From NCBI GenBank assembly GCA_019137255.1, contig WPDH01000280.1, forward strand, positions 362,818 through 426,817: a stretch of 64,000 nucleotides of DNA, in the 5' to 3' direction. Under the pieces are notes generated by a model. That model was not told where the DNA came from. It searched no databases and saw nothing but the letters and a program-made list of their open reading frames with translations. This document shows positions 52,841 through 62,745 of the stretch, one piece after another (the first letter of the stretch is position 1; every line of letters starts with the position of its first letter). The translations under genes were made by a program, and so were the position numbers. Source of the stretch: Corinectria fuckeliana. Lineage: Eukaryota > Ascomycota > Sordariomycetes > Hypocreales > Nectriaceae.

Positions 52841-55022
52841 TTCGTGCTCACGACCTCAATATCGTCATCCCCAGCCCCGAGTCACCCCCAGGGATGACGG
52901 CCTCCAAAAGTTCCAAATCTTCCTCGTTCCAGTCCTTCAACAGCGACGATGGCAGCGTCCTGGCCGACGTTGGCCACTTCGAAGACATTGGTCTCGATGA
53001 CGACAACGACACCGTGACCCTGAAGAGCCCATCCGAGGTCAGCATTCGCTCTTTATCCGCCAAGGCGCCCTCCGGCCGAACCCTCGCATCCGGCCGTACC
53101 GCTTCCAAGGCTCGTCCGCCGTTTCCTGCCCTCAAGACCAATGTCTACTCCTCGAACCCGCGGAGCACCAACCTCGGCGCCCTGACTTCGCCTCTCTCAG
53201 CCACTCGCCCTAAGCCACTCACGAGTCCGTCCTCCTCGTCTATTCCCTTTCCGCGGCGACGAACCCCTAGCCCCGGAGGACTCTCGCTCAACCCGAGGGG
53301 CCCGAGCCTCCCCTCCAAACCCCGGCGCGGTAGCTGGCAGACGAGCCGCGATCGCAAGTCTTTCACCGACCTCGAACGAGAATGTGATGAGGATGACGGT
53401 GACGACATTCCCGACGGTCTGGTTCTGGATAACGTTCCCATCTCCCCCCGACCCCCACAGGACCGTTCTCCCAGCAGGTCCCATTCTATCTCGCCCTCGC
53501 CCGACCGAGCTCCCAAAGAACGCGTCCGGAGCGTCGGTAACGGAACACCGGCCATTGCCCAGGCCCAGGGGTCCCTTCGGTCTCCTTCATGGAAGAGCGA
53601 TGGTCCCCCACGCAGCCCTCTCAAGGCTCGCGCGCACAGCTGGAACGCTGCTCTCTCAGAACTCAATGCCGAAGCCAAGGCCCTCACGGAAAAGCTGGAA
53701 GAGCATGCGGGCGAGATGGAGGAGCAACAGACGAAGCGACCAAACGGCGCTCGGCCCAACACTTGGAACTCAAGTCGGAGGTCAGTGGACAACTCGTATG
53801 ACAAGAGGGAGCGAATCAGGTCGACGCCCGAACTTCCGCCTCTCCGCAAGACCAACATCATGATCGATCCTCTTCCCGTTTCGAAAGAGAAGGAGGCTGT
53901 CTTGAGCCGCACTCGGCCATCATGGCTCCCGCCCAAGGATCCCGCCGAAGAGCGACGGCATTTGAGGGAATATCAGAAAATGATGGCCGCGAGTGCCAGA
54001 GCCGAAGAACGCCGAGAAGCCACCCGCAAGGCCAAGGTCGAGGGGCGTGACGTCACTGCGGACAACCTGATGCATATCTGGGAACGAGATGTCATCCCCC
54101 GTTGGTCCGACGCTATCCGAGAGCGTAGGACGAGGGAGCTGTGGTGGAAGGGTGTCGCGCCTCGCAGCCGAGGATTTGTGTGGTCACGAGCGATTGGCAA
54201 CGAACTGGGCCTCACCGAAACGTCGTTCGAGGCAGCGCTAGCAAGAGCGAAAGAGGTGGACGCGCGAGTCAAAGATGACAAGGGTGATGCGGACGACGCC
54301 AGGAAAGCCAAGTGGTTCCAAGAGATCCGCAGGGATGCTGCGGAGCGAACCTGGAAGGACTTGCGCATCTTCGAAGTCAGCGGGCCGCTCAACCAGAGCT
54401 TGGTCGACGTGTTGAGCGCGTATGCCATGTACCGGAGCGATATTGGCTACGTCTCGGGTTGTAATGTGAGCATGAATGGATCTCGTCTTAAACGACTCGG
54501 GAACTAACGAATTGGTAGACAATTGCGGCGTTGCTACTACTGAATTTGCCCAACCCAGCGGCAGCTTTCATTGCGCTGTCCAACGTTCTCAACCGACCCC
54601 TGCCGCTGTCATTCTACGCATCTGACCCGGGTGCTCAATCATCGGCTTGCAACCTGGTTCTGCAAACCCTGACACTCAAATCGGGCACTCTGCACGACCA
54701 CCTCACCAAGAACGTCGACCAAGCGACTCTGGAAAGATACCTGGGCGACATCTTTACCAGCATGTTCACGGCCCAGCTAGCTATTGATGAGGCGGCGAGA
54801 TTGTGGGATGTATACGTCTTCGAAGGTGACGGTCTGATGGTTCGCGCTGCTGTGGCTTTTCTCTTGAGCAGGGAGATGACTCTGCTCGGGACGAAGACGG
54901 CAGAGGAAGTAAAGGCTGTCCTTTCAGTGCAGAATGCCAGCGTGCCGTCTGCGAGACCGCTCGGCGAAGTCGGCGCGGAAGACCGATTTATGATCTCGGT
55001 CCGCGAGGCCGGCAAAGCCTAG
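52837..55022 (+). CDS. TBC (Rab-GAP) domain protein
   Basis: Exons 52837-54465 and 54519-55022 give 710 residues. The 53-nt intron has GTGAGC, ACTAAC and TAG. Residues 1 to about 370 are Ser/Pro/Arg-rich and probably disordered. A coiled stretch lies near 270-290, and a KEKEAVL...EYQKMMAASARAEERREATRK helix leads into the TBC domain at about 410-690. The domain shows WWKGVAPRSRGFVW, IRRDAAERTW, SGPLNQSLVDVLSAYAMYRSDIGYVSG and ARLWDVYVFEGD. Known role: accelerates GTP hydrolysis by Rab proteins in membrane traffic. Oddity: the usual IxxDxxR arginine finger reads IRRDAAER, with one extra residue, and the YxQG glutamine finger reads YVSG. Confidence 0.88.
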
Positions 55023-55570
55023 GCTAGTTGGGTTTGGAGCAACGGCAGCGGATATATGACGTTGGATACATAGGGGCTAGTATTTACACTCCCTCGGGAC
55101 TGATATGTATATTTTGGTATAGACGGGGACATGCGCGGTTCCGTTCCTCGGCGTTTGTTACACGGGGTGGACTTATTGGGAACTTTGGGGGAGTATCTAC
55201 CTGGCGCCTACAGCGTCGCATCAATTTTTAATGTTACCGTGGTATAAATTACAACACAGACATGTCTCTTCCCATTGCTCGTACTGCGCGAAGTCTGAGC
55301 TGTTTCAGAATTTGAGCTCGGTTTCTAGTTGTCTTTCGGTAAAGAAGAAATCACATAGCGATCGAGTGGACTTTTGGTTCTGCCAAATTTTGGTTTATTT
55401 ATTGGCAATCTATCTACCTATCCAGCCAGCCATTCCTCTCGTCCAACCAGTGAGTTTATCAGTCCCTCTAGTTACTTCAGTCCGCCATTCCTCCAGTTGG
55501 TTCACCCAGTCGGTTTCATCGTTTCGTCCATGCAATTAGTTAGTCTGGGTGTCCATCTAGAGCATGCACT
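55023..55570. other. Intergenic region between convergent genes
   Basis: About 550 bp shared by the 3' ends of the TBC gene and the small Cys protein. No gene seen. Confidence 0.5.
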
Positions 55571-55798
55571 CTACTTTTGCTGATCCTCGGGCGTGTTTGT
55601 GTAGTGGTTCTCGTCGACCATGGCCCGGTCCTGGTGGCATTCCATGCAGACAAAGGCCTTGACCCTGATCAGAGAGATGGGACCCGTGCAATCCTTCCCA
55701 TCCTTGACAGCCAGGCACATTGCGTGACTCACGTCATTGGTGGGGACAAGAGTATTGCAACCCTCACACTGGATGGGGTGTGAAATGGTGTAACACAT
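55571..55798 (-). CDS. 75-residue Cys-rich zinc-ribbon-like protein
   Basis: The start at 55798 (MCYTISHPIQCEGC) is preferred over the upstream in-frame ATG at 55972. The extra 58 residues are Pro/Thr/His-rich leader-like sequence, and small fungal proteins beginning MCY are common. Cysteine pairs C11-x2-C14 and C51-x2-C54 with C28 and C37 between them suggest one or two metal-binding knuckles. There is no signal peptide. The function is unknown. Many Pezizomycotina encode families of such short proteins (from general knowledge). Confidence 0.7.
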   Translation of the reverse strand: MCYTISHPIQCEGCNTLVPTNDVSHAMCLAVKDGKDCTGPISLIRVKAFVCMECHQDRAMVDENHYTNTPEDQQK

Positions 55799-56990
55799 GA
55801 TGTCAGTGATGGAATTGGTGGGTAGAGGTGGTTGTGGTTGTATTGGGTGAGTAGTGCTGAGTGATGATGGGTGAGTGGTGAGTGGTAAGTGTTGATTGGT
55901 AGTTGCGTTGTGGTGAGGAGAAAAAGTTGTAATGACAGGGTCTCTGGGAGATCTTATATAATTTACTACCAATTAGTTTAAGGAACTCTCTGGACGTCTT
56001 CATTAATTGTTCAAGGTGAACGGTCTACATAGTTTTAACTGAAGAGTTCAAGCGGGTTAGCTGTTCTGTTGTGGCCCCGTGGTTCTTCACACAATAGTTT
56101 GTTCAATGACCTGATTCTGTAGTGTTCTTACCATTAGTTCATGAATACGGGGTGCCTCTGGCTCTGAGTTAATATCCATTCTAAAGGAGAGGAGGACGTA
56201 AGATGTCCCCAAAGCAGGTCCGCTGTTCAAGAGCACAGCTCTGACTCCAGATGCGACCCACCTTCATGATAGATTGTTCTGATAAACAACATTGTCAACT
56301 CGAGTTGCAAGGTGCATTGCCTCTATCCAGTGGACGTTTTATACTATTGTCCTGTGTTGTCGATAAACTGGTCATGAGTCTCGGGGCACTGCTGGCTGGG
56401 GAATGGAATGTTGCGAGCTGGCTTTTGATTCTAGGCATGCTGATGACTCGAGAGATAAATAACCGGTGCAATTCTACAGCAATGTGAAGCACGAGATGAG
56501 AGTGTTTCAGCCCTGTGGCATCATGGCCAATTTGGCATCGCTCGGCACAGATTTGGCACTTACCTACCGAGTCTACGTACGCAAGGAGGAATTACTAGTT
56601 TACGTAGCATTTAGTATGTCGTTGGCAAGTGACAGCCCTGAGTAAAGCACCCTGGCCATTGATCATTCCGAGTTAGCATCGATTTCTGAAACAGCTGCTT
56701 TGTTTGATGCTACTACGAAGCACGAGGCCTTGGCACCTTCAATGGGACAGACGGGGATTCACGTGACTGCAGCCAAGCTGAGACCCTCGCCTACTCTCAC
56801 AGTGTGTTTCTCTGCAGCAGACAAAAAGATCCAACCACCACGGCCGTCTCGTTGCTCGAGCATTTCTCTCCACCGAGTCCCCGCCGAGACGGAGCACGGA
56901 GACGGAGACGGAGCCGGAGCCGGAGACGGGAACTCACTCACACAAGAGGAACGGAAAACACACGGGAGACAGACCCGGGCTCACCCAGCC
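55799..56990. other. 1.2-kb intergenic region upstream of the transposase-derived gene
   Basis: The open frame of the next gene extends upstream to 56700, but only one in-frame ATG lies there (56742) and the translated sequence looks like leader, so it is left noncoding. There is a repeated ggagacggagacggagccggagccgg tract at 56899-56930. No terminal inverted repeat or TA duplication was recognised by eye. Confidence 0.5.
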
Positions 56991-58103
56991 ATGCCCTCCG
57001 GATACAAGCATGGCGACACGCCGAAAAAGGCCATGGTCCGCGGCACCATCTCGTACCTCGAGTCGCAGGGCCTGCCCGTCAACAAGTCGGCCATCTTTCG
57101 CCACTTCGACCTCTCGCGCTCGCAGGGCTACGCGGCGCTCAGCATCCCCGCCTCCAAGCGCAACGACCCGGAGTGGGAGGAGACGCGCGGGCGGCCCAGC
57201 AAGATCTCCGACGACGACCAGCTCAAGATGGAGTCGATCCTCTGGGACGCCCGCTACGAGGCCGTCAACCTCAACTGGGCCGGGCTCGCCAAGGAGGCCG
57301 GCGTGCAGATGGACTGCAACCCGCGCACGCTGCACCGCACCATGGGCACCCTGAGCTACCGCCGCTGCCTGGGCTGCGCGCGCTGCTGGACGCACAAGAA
57401 GGCGCGCGAGAAGCGCGTCGAGCACGCCCGCCGCATGCTCGACGCCTACCCGCAGCCGCAGGACTGGCGCTGCGTGCGCTTCAGCGCCGAGCTGCACTTC
57501 GGCTTCGGGCTCGACGGCAAGATGCGGTTGATGCCGCGGCCCGGCGAGCGCTTCTGCGCCGCCTGCCTGGCCCTGCCCGACGTGGCCTGGCCGCGCGACG
57601 TCAAGCGTGTGCACGTGTGGGCGGCGGTGGGCCACGGCTTCAAGAGCGCGCCCGTCTTCTACGACGCGTCGACGAGCCCCAACGGCACGGGCGTCATGAC
57701 GATGCCCGAGTACCGCGACAAGGTGCTGGACAAGGCGGTGAAGCCGATGCTGGCGGCGGCGGGCACGCACGGGTTCGTGCTGGAGGAGGACGCCGACCTG
57801 TTCGCGCACGGCAGCGCGAGCAAGGTCAACATGGCGCAGCAGTGGAAGGAGGACCACGGGCTGCGGTGCTACTTCACGGCGGGGGACAGCCCGGACCTGA
57901 GCCCGCTGGACTCGCTATGGCCGGCGCGCAAGCAGTGGACCGTGGCCGAGCCGCCCAAGGACTGGGAGGACGAGACGCTGCGGCAGCTGGTGAGGGACGC
58001 GTGGGACAGGCTGGACCAGGAGCGAGTGAACATGTGGGTGGACTTCATGCCGCAGCGCCTGAGACAGGTCATCGACACCGAGGGCAGGATGGTGCCCTGG
58101 TGA
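56991..58103 (+). CDS. Tc1/mariner-like transposase-derived protein, probably domesticated
   Basis: The start MPSGYKHGDTPKK (context cagccATGcc) gives 370 residues, the length of fungal mariner transposases. An HTH region (about 15-50, SAIFRHFDLSRSQGYAAL), a GRPSKI AT-hook-like motif (67-72) and a second HTH (about 92-122) precede a DDE_3-type domain. At the first catalytic position (A166) the usual FSDE/FADE motif reads FSAE. The second motif EEDAD (about 265-269) is kept, but the glycine before the last Asp is Ala. The third motif reads SPDLSPLDSLW rather than SPDLSPIENCW. The frame is intact and extremely GC-rich, so it has escaped RIP. An intact but catalytically altered transposase suggests a host function (inference); a recently inactivated element is the alternative. 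Confidence 0.8.
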   Translation: MPSGYKHGDTPKKAMVRGTISYLESQGLPVNKSAIFRHFDLSRSQGYAALSIPASKRNDPEWEETRGRPSKISDDDQLKMESILWDARYEAVNLNWAGLAKEAGVQMDCNPRTLHRTMGTLSYRRCLGCARCWTHKKAREKRVEHARRMLDAYPQPQDWRCVRFSAELHFGFGLDGKMRLMPRPGERFCAACLALPDVAWPRDVKRVHVWAAVGHGFKSAPVFYDASTSPNGTGVMTMPEYRDKVLDKAVKPMLAAAGTHGFVLEEDADLFAHGSASKVNMAQQWKEDHGLRCYFTAGDSPDLSPLDSLWPARKQWTVAEPPKDWEDETLRQLVRDAWDRLDQERVNMWVDFMPQRLRQVIDTEGRMVPW

Positions 58104-58733
58104 GCTGGAGGAAGAGCGGGAGCAAGAGGGTTCTCTCTGGGAGTTGAGGTTTTGGAAGGCTGGCGTTTGGGGATGGCGAGTGTGTCTAATGCCGGGGCCG
58201 TGTTGGTGACTATATCCTTCCTTTCAGCCCTGTTTACTTGTCTCGGTGACAATAATTACCACCTTACCCAAGCTTTTATCCAGAGTGTGTTCTTGACTAA
58301 AATAGCCTCACGGAAGCGTCTGGGTAAGTGGCATCAAAGCGCACAGCAAAGAAGGGAGAAGCGAAAGCCGCGGGGCTGGCGCACGGGGCTGGTATAGTCG
58401 AGCGTCTTTGACAACCCGACTCACTGTCTAAGGTAGGAACAACTGACGGTATTACTACAAAGTGGACGTGGACCAGATGTTCCAGGTTTCTTTATTCCAT
58501 GCTGCGAACACAGATCGCGCCGCCTGTACATAAGGCATGGGCAATCTTTGATTTGTGCTAACCCCTTAGTCTCTTAGGACAGTTCAGAGTCATCATCCAA
58601 CTACACACTCAGACACTCACTTCCGCATCTACAACAACACCACAAGTGTACACCTCAGTTTAACACGCTGAATCGATTTTCGCTCCTACACCAGCAACAA
58701 GAACAACCTTACAACACCCCCCCGACTTCAATC
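58104..58733. other. Intergenic region
   Basis: About 630 bp between two same-strand genes. The last 100 bp are C/A-rich and typical of a fungal promoter or leader. No gene seen. Confidence 0.5.
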
Positions 58734-59588
58734 ATGTTCGGCAACGCCGAGTTTGCAGGAACGGGAAACATGTTCGCCGCCGGCCAGAACGAGAGATGGG
58801 CGGAATCGCAAAGGCTTTTCGGCAACAGCGAGAACGGGAGGCCGGTGGGAATGGGAGTCTCGTTCGGCACCCAGAAGCACGAAGCCTCTACGCAGCCAGC
58901 TCCCGTCACGCATGGGCATGGGCTCCTCCCAGAAAGCTACCACGGTCTTTTCGGTCCCGCGCCTGAGACGCAGAAGCCCGGTTCCGGGTCTCCGAAGCGC
59001 AGAGCCTCTACGGACCGTCCTCGCCCAGAGTCCGAGGGCATTTTCCCCCACTCTGTGTTTGGGGAGGCGAAGCGCCGGAACCTTGGGGAGGCGGGAGCGG
59101 GAGCTGGAGCGGGAGCGGGAGCGGGAGGCGGCTTGTTCGGCAGGCAGAAGGTGGACGTTCCCGCGTCCTCGGCACCGAAAGTTGGCGACTTTTTCAACCG
59201 AATGAATAAATCCGGGATGTACTATGACAACTGCATCACGGAAACCGCTTTCTTCCCCGACGAGCCCGTGCACGCCTCCCAAGAGAAGCGCGAACGCATC
59301 CTGGACTTGAGCGACCTCAAGCTGGACAGGGGCCCGATGCTGCAGGTGCACGCGAGTGGCGAGTATTGGAAGCACTGGAAGCTGTTTGTCCTCGCCAGCC
59401 TCGTCGGCGTGGGCTGTACCCGAGGTGTGAAGCTCACGGTCGCAGGTGAAGCCAAGTTGCTTGCGGAAATGCTCACCATCATGAGCCCCGATTTCCTACA
59501 CTACATGTCGGCGATGCGCACGGGCTCTCACTCTATGCTGAGCTTGAGCAACTACTTTGACTGTCCTGTCGGAAAGATTAGAAGATAG
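58734..59588 (+). CDS. Unrecognised 284-residue protein with FG-type motifs
   Basis: The single exon starts at ATG 58734 after a C/A-rich leader (cttcaatcATGtt). The N-terminal 150 residues are low-complexity with spaced (L/V/M)FG motifs: MFGN, RLFGNSEN, LFGPAPE, VFGEAK and GLFGRQ. A (GA)n run comes from 6-bp gcggga repeats at 59091-59128. The C-terminal 120 residues look folded (RERILDLSDLKLDRGPM, EYWKHWKLFVLASLVGVG, LLAEMLTIMSPDFLHYM). The FG motifs recall nucleoporins, but there is no known nucleoporin fold, so I assign no function. No signal peptide. Confidence 0.7.
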   Translation: MFGNAEFAGTGNMFAAGQNERWAESQRLFGNSENGRPVGMGVSFGTQKHEASTQPAPVTHGHGLLPESYHGLFGPAPETQKPGSGSPKRRASTDRPRPESEGIFPHSVFGEAKRRNLGEAGAGAGAGAGAGGGLFGRQKVDVPASSAPKVGDFFNRMNKSGMYYDNCITETAFFPDEPVHASQEKRERILDLSDLKLDRGPMLQVHASGEYWKHWKLFVLASLVGVGCTRGVKLTVAGEAKLLAEMLTIMSPDFLHYMSAMRTGSHSMLSLSNYFDCPVGKIRR

Positions 59589-60136
59589 GTCTTTTAATTG
59601 CAGGGAATGATTGAGCAAGGGATGGAACTAGAGGGACTGAACCTGTACCTGATTGGGAGGAGTATCTAGATAGACAACTGTGAATTCTTATTTTCTTGCG
59701 ACATTGATGCATCGCTGTAACCTGCGAGAACTAGACGATTGCCAACGAGACCCTACCATTGCACATTGGAGCAGTCTACTCCATGACGAAACTGTAGACT
59801 AAACGTTCCCACCTCAGCCTAAGATGAGGAGGCTCAAGTCGAGGCTGCAAAACCGACACCCCCGCCCAACTGCTGCCAGCAGCTGTCTACCACTCGAGGG
59901 CAAAGACGCTGCATTAGCAGCCCCTATCTAGGTAATTAAACGACGGCATGCGCCATCTCGTGCAGCTGTGCGGTAAGAAAAGCGGGAGTCTTCACCTTTG
60001 CATCCATCCAAACCGCATTCTCCAACTCCGTCCTCTCTTCACAACCCGCACAACTAGGTGGCACCGCAACCCCCCCCCCCCCTAAAGCCTAATTCTCTCC
60101 TAATCGCACCCGGAATTTTCTTTGCTTCCCGCGGGG
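59589..60136. other. Intergenic region with a C homopolymer
   Basis: About 550 bp. Thirteen consecutive C residues at 60070-60082 lie 55 bp upstream of the next ATG and are a likely site of length error. No gene seen. Confidence 0.5.
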
Positions 60137-62228
60137 ATGAAGACGCTTGTCAAAGGGACCGGAGCCCACGACGATTCCTTGGCCCGTTCGCAGGGCCAAT
60201 ACCGAGAACCCTCGCTGAGGCGAGGCAGCGGCATGCCCTTTCAGACTCCGGAAGGGCTGCGGAGGGCCATCGGAAGGAACCAGGGGAAACGAGCACAGGA
60301 AAAGGCGACTTTCCTAGGGGTTCCGACCTTCAATCAAGTTCCTATAGTGGCTGACGACCCCCCGAAACAGGCGGGTGGTCCCGCAAGACCACCCCTTCCC
60401 GACATTCCAGATGTTCGTTCTCCATATTAACTTTCAAGCTTCCTTTTGCTAACAAGAGATCTAGTGGAAAGATCTTCCATATCGACCTCAGCGAGGAGAT
60501 GTCCCACCTCTGAGCATCCGCCAGCCAAAGGTTCTGAAATCGACGAAAAAGGCTCATTTTTCGGCTGGCGAAAAGATATTCATTCTCGAATTGTGTTGGA
60601 GCCTACGGAACATCTACCTTGATCTACCAGAAAGCGGCGATCACGAAGAACAGCAGTTTTGGGTCACGGTCGTTGGAGAGATCGAGTCTAAGCCCCTAAC
60701 AATGGACTGGCTTATTGACTGGGAGGGGCTCGAACAGAACGTGGGCAAGTGGTGCAGCACCCGCCGATATGCAATGAGAAAGGGCAACTTGTCGCCTCCC
60801 AAAAGCTCTGACCTCGACCTCGACACGGCAATCGATAACTGGAACAAGGTCTGGGTCGAGCGGTTTTGCTCCCTCAACCGGGGCTGTTTCGAGGCTGTCA
60901 ACTGGCCAGCCGTGGAAAACACGGTGCTCTCCTCGCTGCGATCGGAGCTCTACAACTGGACAAACACTGTTTTGCAGAAGCGCAGAGAGGAGCTGACCCG
61001 GCCAAAGCTACTAGATGGCAAGAGCAGTCTGGACGACTACAAGCAATTTGTTGGCCTTCTCCAGGACAAAATCAAGTCGGGGGGTCACGAAGCTTTCGAG
61101 ATTCGGGAGACGGAGGCTGTCATGTCTTTGCTGCTTGATCTCCAGCCAGGCTTAGGGACACTCTTTCAGCACCCAAGTCCCAACAGCATCGACAACCACG
61201 TGGCCCAGGAGTCCGTCCCAGACCAAGTCCCAGACCAAAAGCACACCGACAGCGGAGTCGATGAACTCGACGAACTCGACGAACCCGACGAACCCAACGA
61301 ACCCGACGAACCCGACGAACCCGATGAACTTAGCGAGTACCAGGACGATAAAGCCTTGCCCTCCATCGAGACTCCGGAGACTACACCTCGAACATTGAAG
61401 AAGCTCCACATAAACGAGAAAGCGTTCCTAAAAGGGCTGCAAGCCAAGAAAGGAAAGAAGCAGCGGAGCTCCCCAACAGATGAAGCAAGTTCTCGACCGA
61501 CCAAGAAACAAAAGACTTCCCTAGAGACTCTGCCCAAGACTCCCAAAAAGTCGAGTCGTTCAAAGTCTTTTCCAAACTCTGTCCAAGAGTCTCCCCCAAA
61601 GTCTCGGCCTATCGCTCGGAGCACCAAATCTCAGCAACCTCGTGACGACTCGTCCGCATTCGAGAGCCCCGGGTCAGTTTCAAGCTCTTCGTCTTTCCTG
61701 TCACTTGACGGTCTTCTTAAATTGGGGATATCCCCTCAACCGACAACGCCTGGCTCTTCTGGTCCAAGTTCCGTTCAAGCACCACCGAAGAAGGATTTTA
61801 CGCCGAGTTCAGAGTCATCCCAAGGATCCGAATGGTTGTCATCTGGCCAAAGCCGACAGAAGATGCTTAGGAAACCTGGGCATCCTAACGAAGGTGGGCC
61901 ACGGGGACGTGAGAGTCCCCAGCACGACCAGCACCCAAGGCAAGGATCCTCTCGGAACGGGGGATACAACACCCGTAGTAAACAACAGGAGTGGCGTGAT
62001 GACTACATCTCACCCGGTTCGTTCGAGCCACCACAGACATACCGCATCGGGGCTTCCCGGCAGAACAACACACGACCCCCATATCAGAATGGGAATACCG
62101 AACGCCGAAATCAAGACTCGTCCCCGCTCCGGTTTCGAGAGAGCACCGCAGACTTTCGAGCTATGACGCCCGAGTCACGCGAAGCGATGATGTTTCGCGC
62201 CATCAAGAGTTTCATGCAGAAGGAATAG
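60137..62228 (+). CDS. Unrecognised 679-residue fungal protein with acidic and Ser/Lys-rich repeats
   Basis: Exons are 60137-60412 and 60465-62228. The 52-nt intron has a GTTCGT donor, GCTAAC branch and TAG acceptor, in phase 0. The N terminus (MKTLVKGTGAHDDSLARSQG) is basic. The middle (about 125-320) looks folded: AHFSAGEKIFILELCWSLRNIYLDLPE, FWVTVVGEIESKPLTMDWLI, then a helical stretch KVWVERFCSLNRGCFEAVNWPAV. It is followed by an acidic repeat (DEPDEPNEPDEPDEPDEL), then a long disordered Ser/Pro/Lys region with PKTPKKSSRSKS, and ends EAMMFRAIKSFMQKE. No family is recognised. It is the last gene before the RIP-like block. Confidence 0.75.
61260..61331 (+). repeat. 9-bp coding minisatellite, eight units (DEP/DEL)
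   Basis: Eight tandem 9-bp units (gacgaaccc and variants gatgaactc, aacgaaccc, gatgaactt) encode Asp-Glu-Pro/Leu tripeptides in the preceding gene. Confidence 0.95.
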
Positions 62229-62745
62229 GCCCTCGTTGTGGGCTTTGTTGCTTGTGATGTTTGCGGCAACCTTTGGAGGATTTAATGGATGGTTTGTATT
62301 GGGTGTCCGGCCGATTCGGGTGAGATCGTTGCTTCTGGCGCCGTAACAAGTACGAATACGGTATGTTAGCGATTGCTTTTGCTTTCTAATGTCGCTCGGG
62401 GGATCTGTCCCAACAAAAGCATCTCGTCGGGAGATGAGGAAGGAACTCGGACCCCTTACGACTACTGGTAGGTATGTACGAATAGAAGACAGGAACCAAT
62501 GCGACAAGAGGAGATTCCAAAGACCAAAGGCATTCCTTGATGTTGTTGAGAAAGGTCGAACCACCATGAGCTGACCCGGACGGCGGCTCTGCGAGGAATC
62601 GGCCGGGGTCGGCAGAAGATGGAAGGCGGGGTGGATCTCGGAGCGCCGTAGCGGGCAGCCAGGCGGCCGGAGGGCAAGTGCCAGGAGAGAGGAGAGAGGA
62701 GAGAGGAGAGGGTACGGAAGGCTATAGGGCCTGGTGTCTCATATT
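62229..62745. other. 3' region of the last gene, ending in a purine repeat
   Basis: Normal-GC flanking sequence without a gene. A gagagga-type tract (about four 7-bp units, 62685-62711) lies just before the composition break. Confidence 0.6.

Noticed and set aside
55799..55972. Upstream start for the small Cys-rich protein
   Set aside because: The extra 58 residues are Thr/Pro/His-rich from a simple tggtgagtg-type tract. The MCY start matches related small proteins.
56700..56990. N-terminal extension of the transposase-derived protein
   Set aside because: The frame is open, but the translation is unlike any transposase N terminus. The ATG at 56991 begins where family similarity begins.
56804..58147. 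Two further long frames over the transposase-derived gene (plus 447 codons; minus 307 codons at 56934-57857)
   Set aside because: They are Ala/Arg/Gly-rich shadows caused by extreme GC content. Only the frame with HTH and DDE-like motifs is meaningful.
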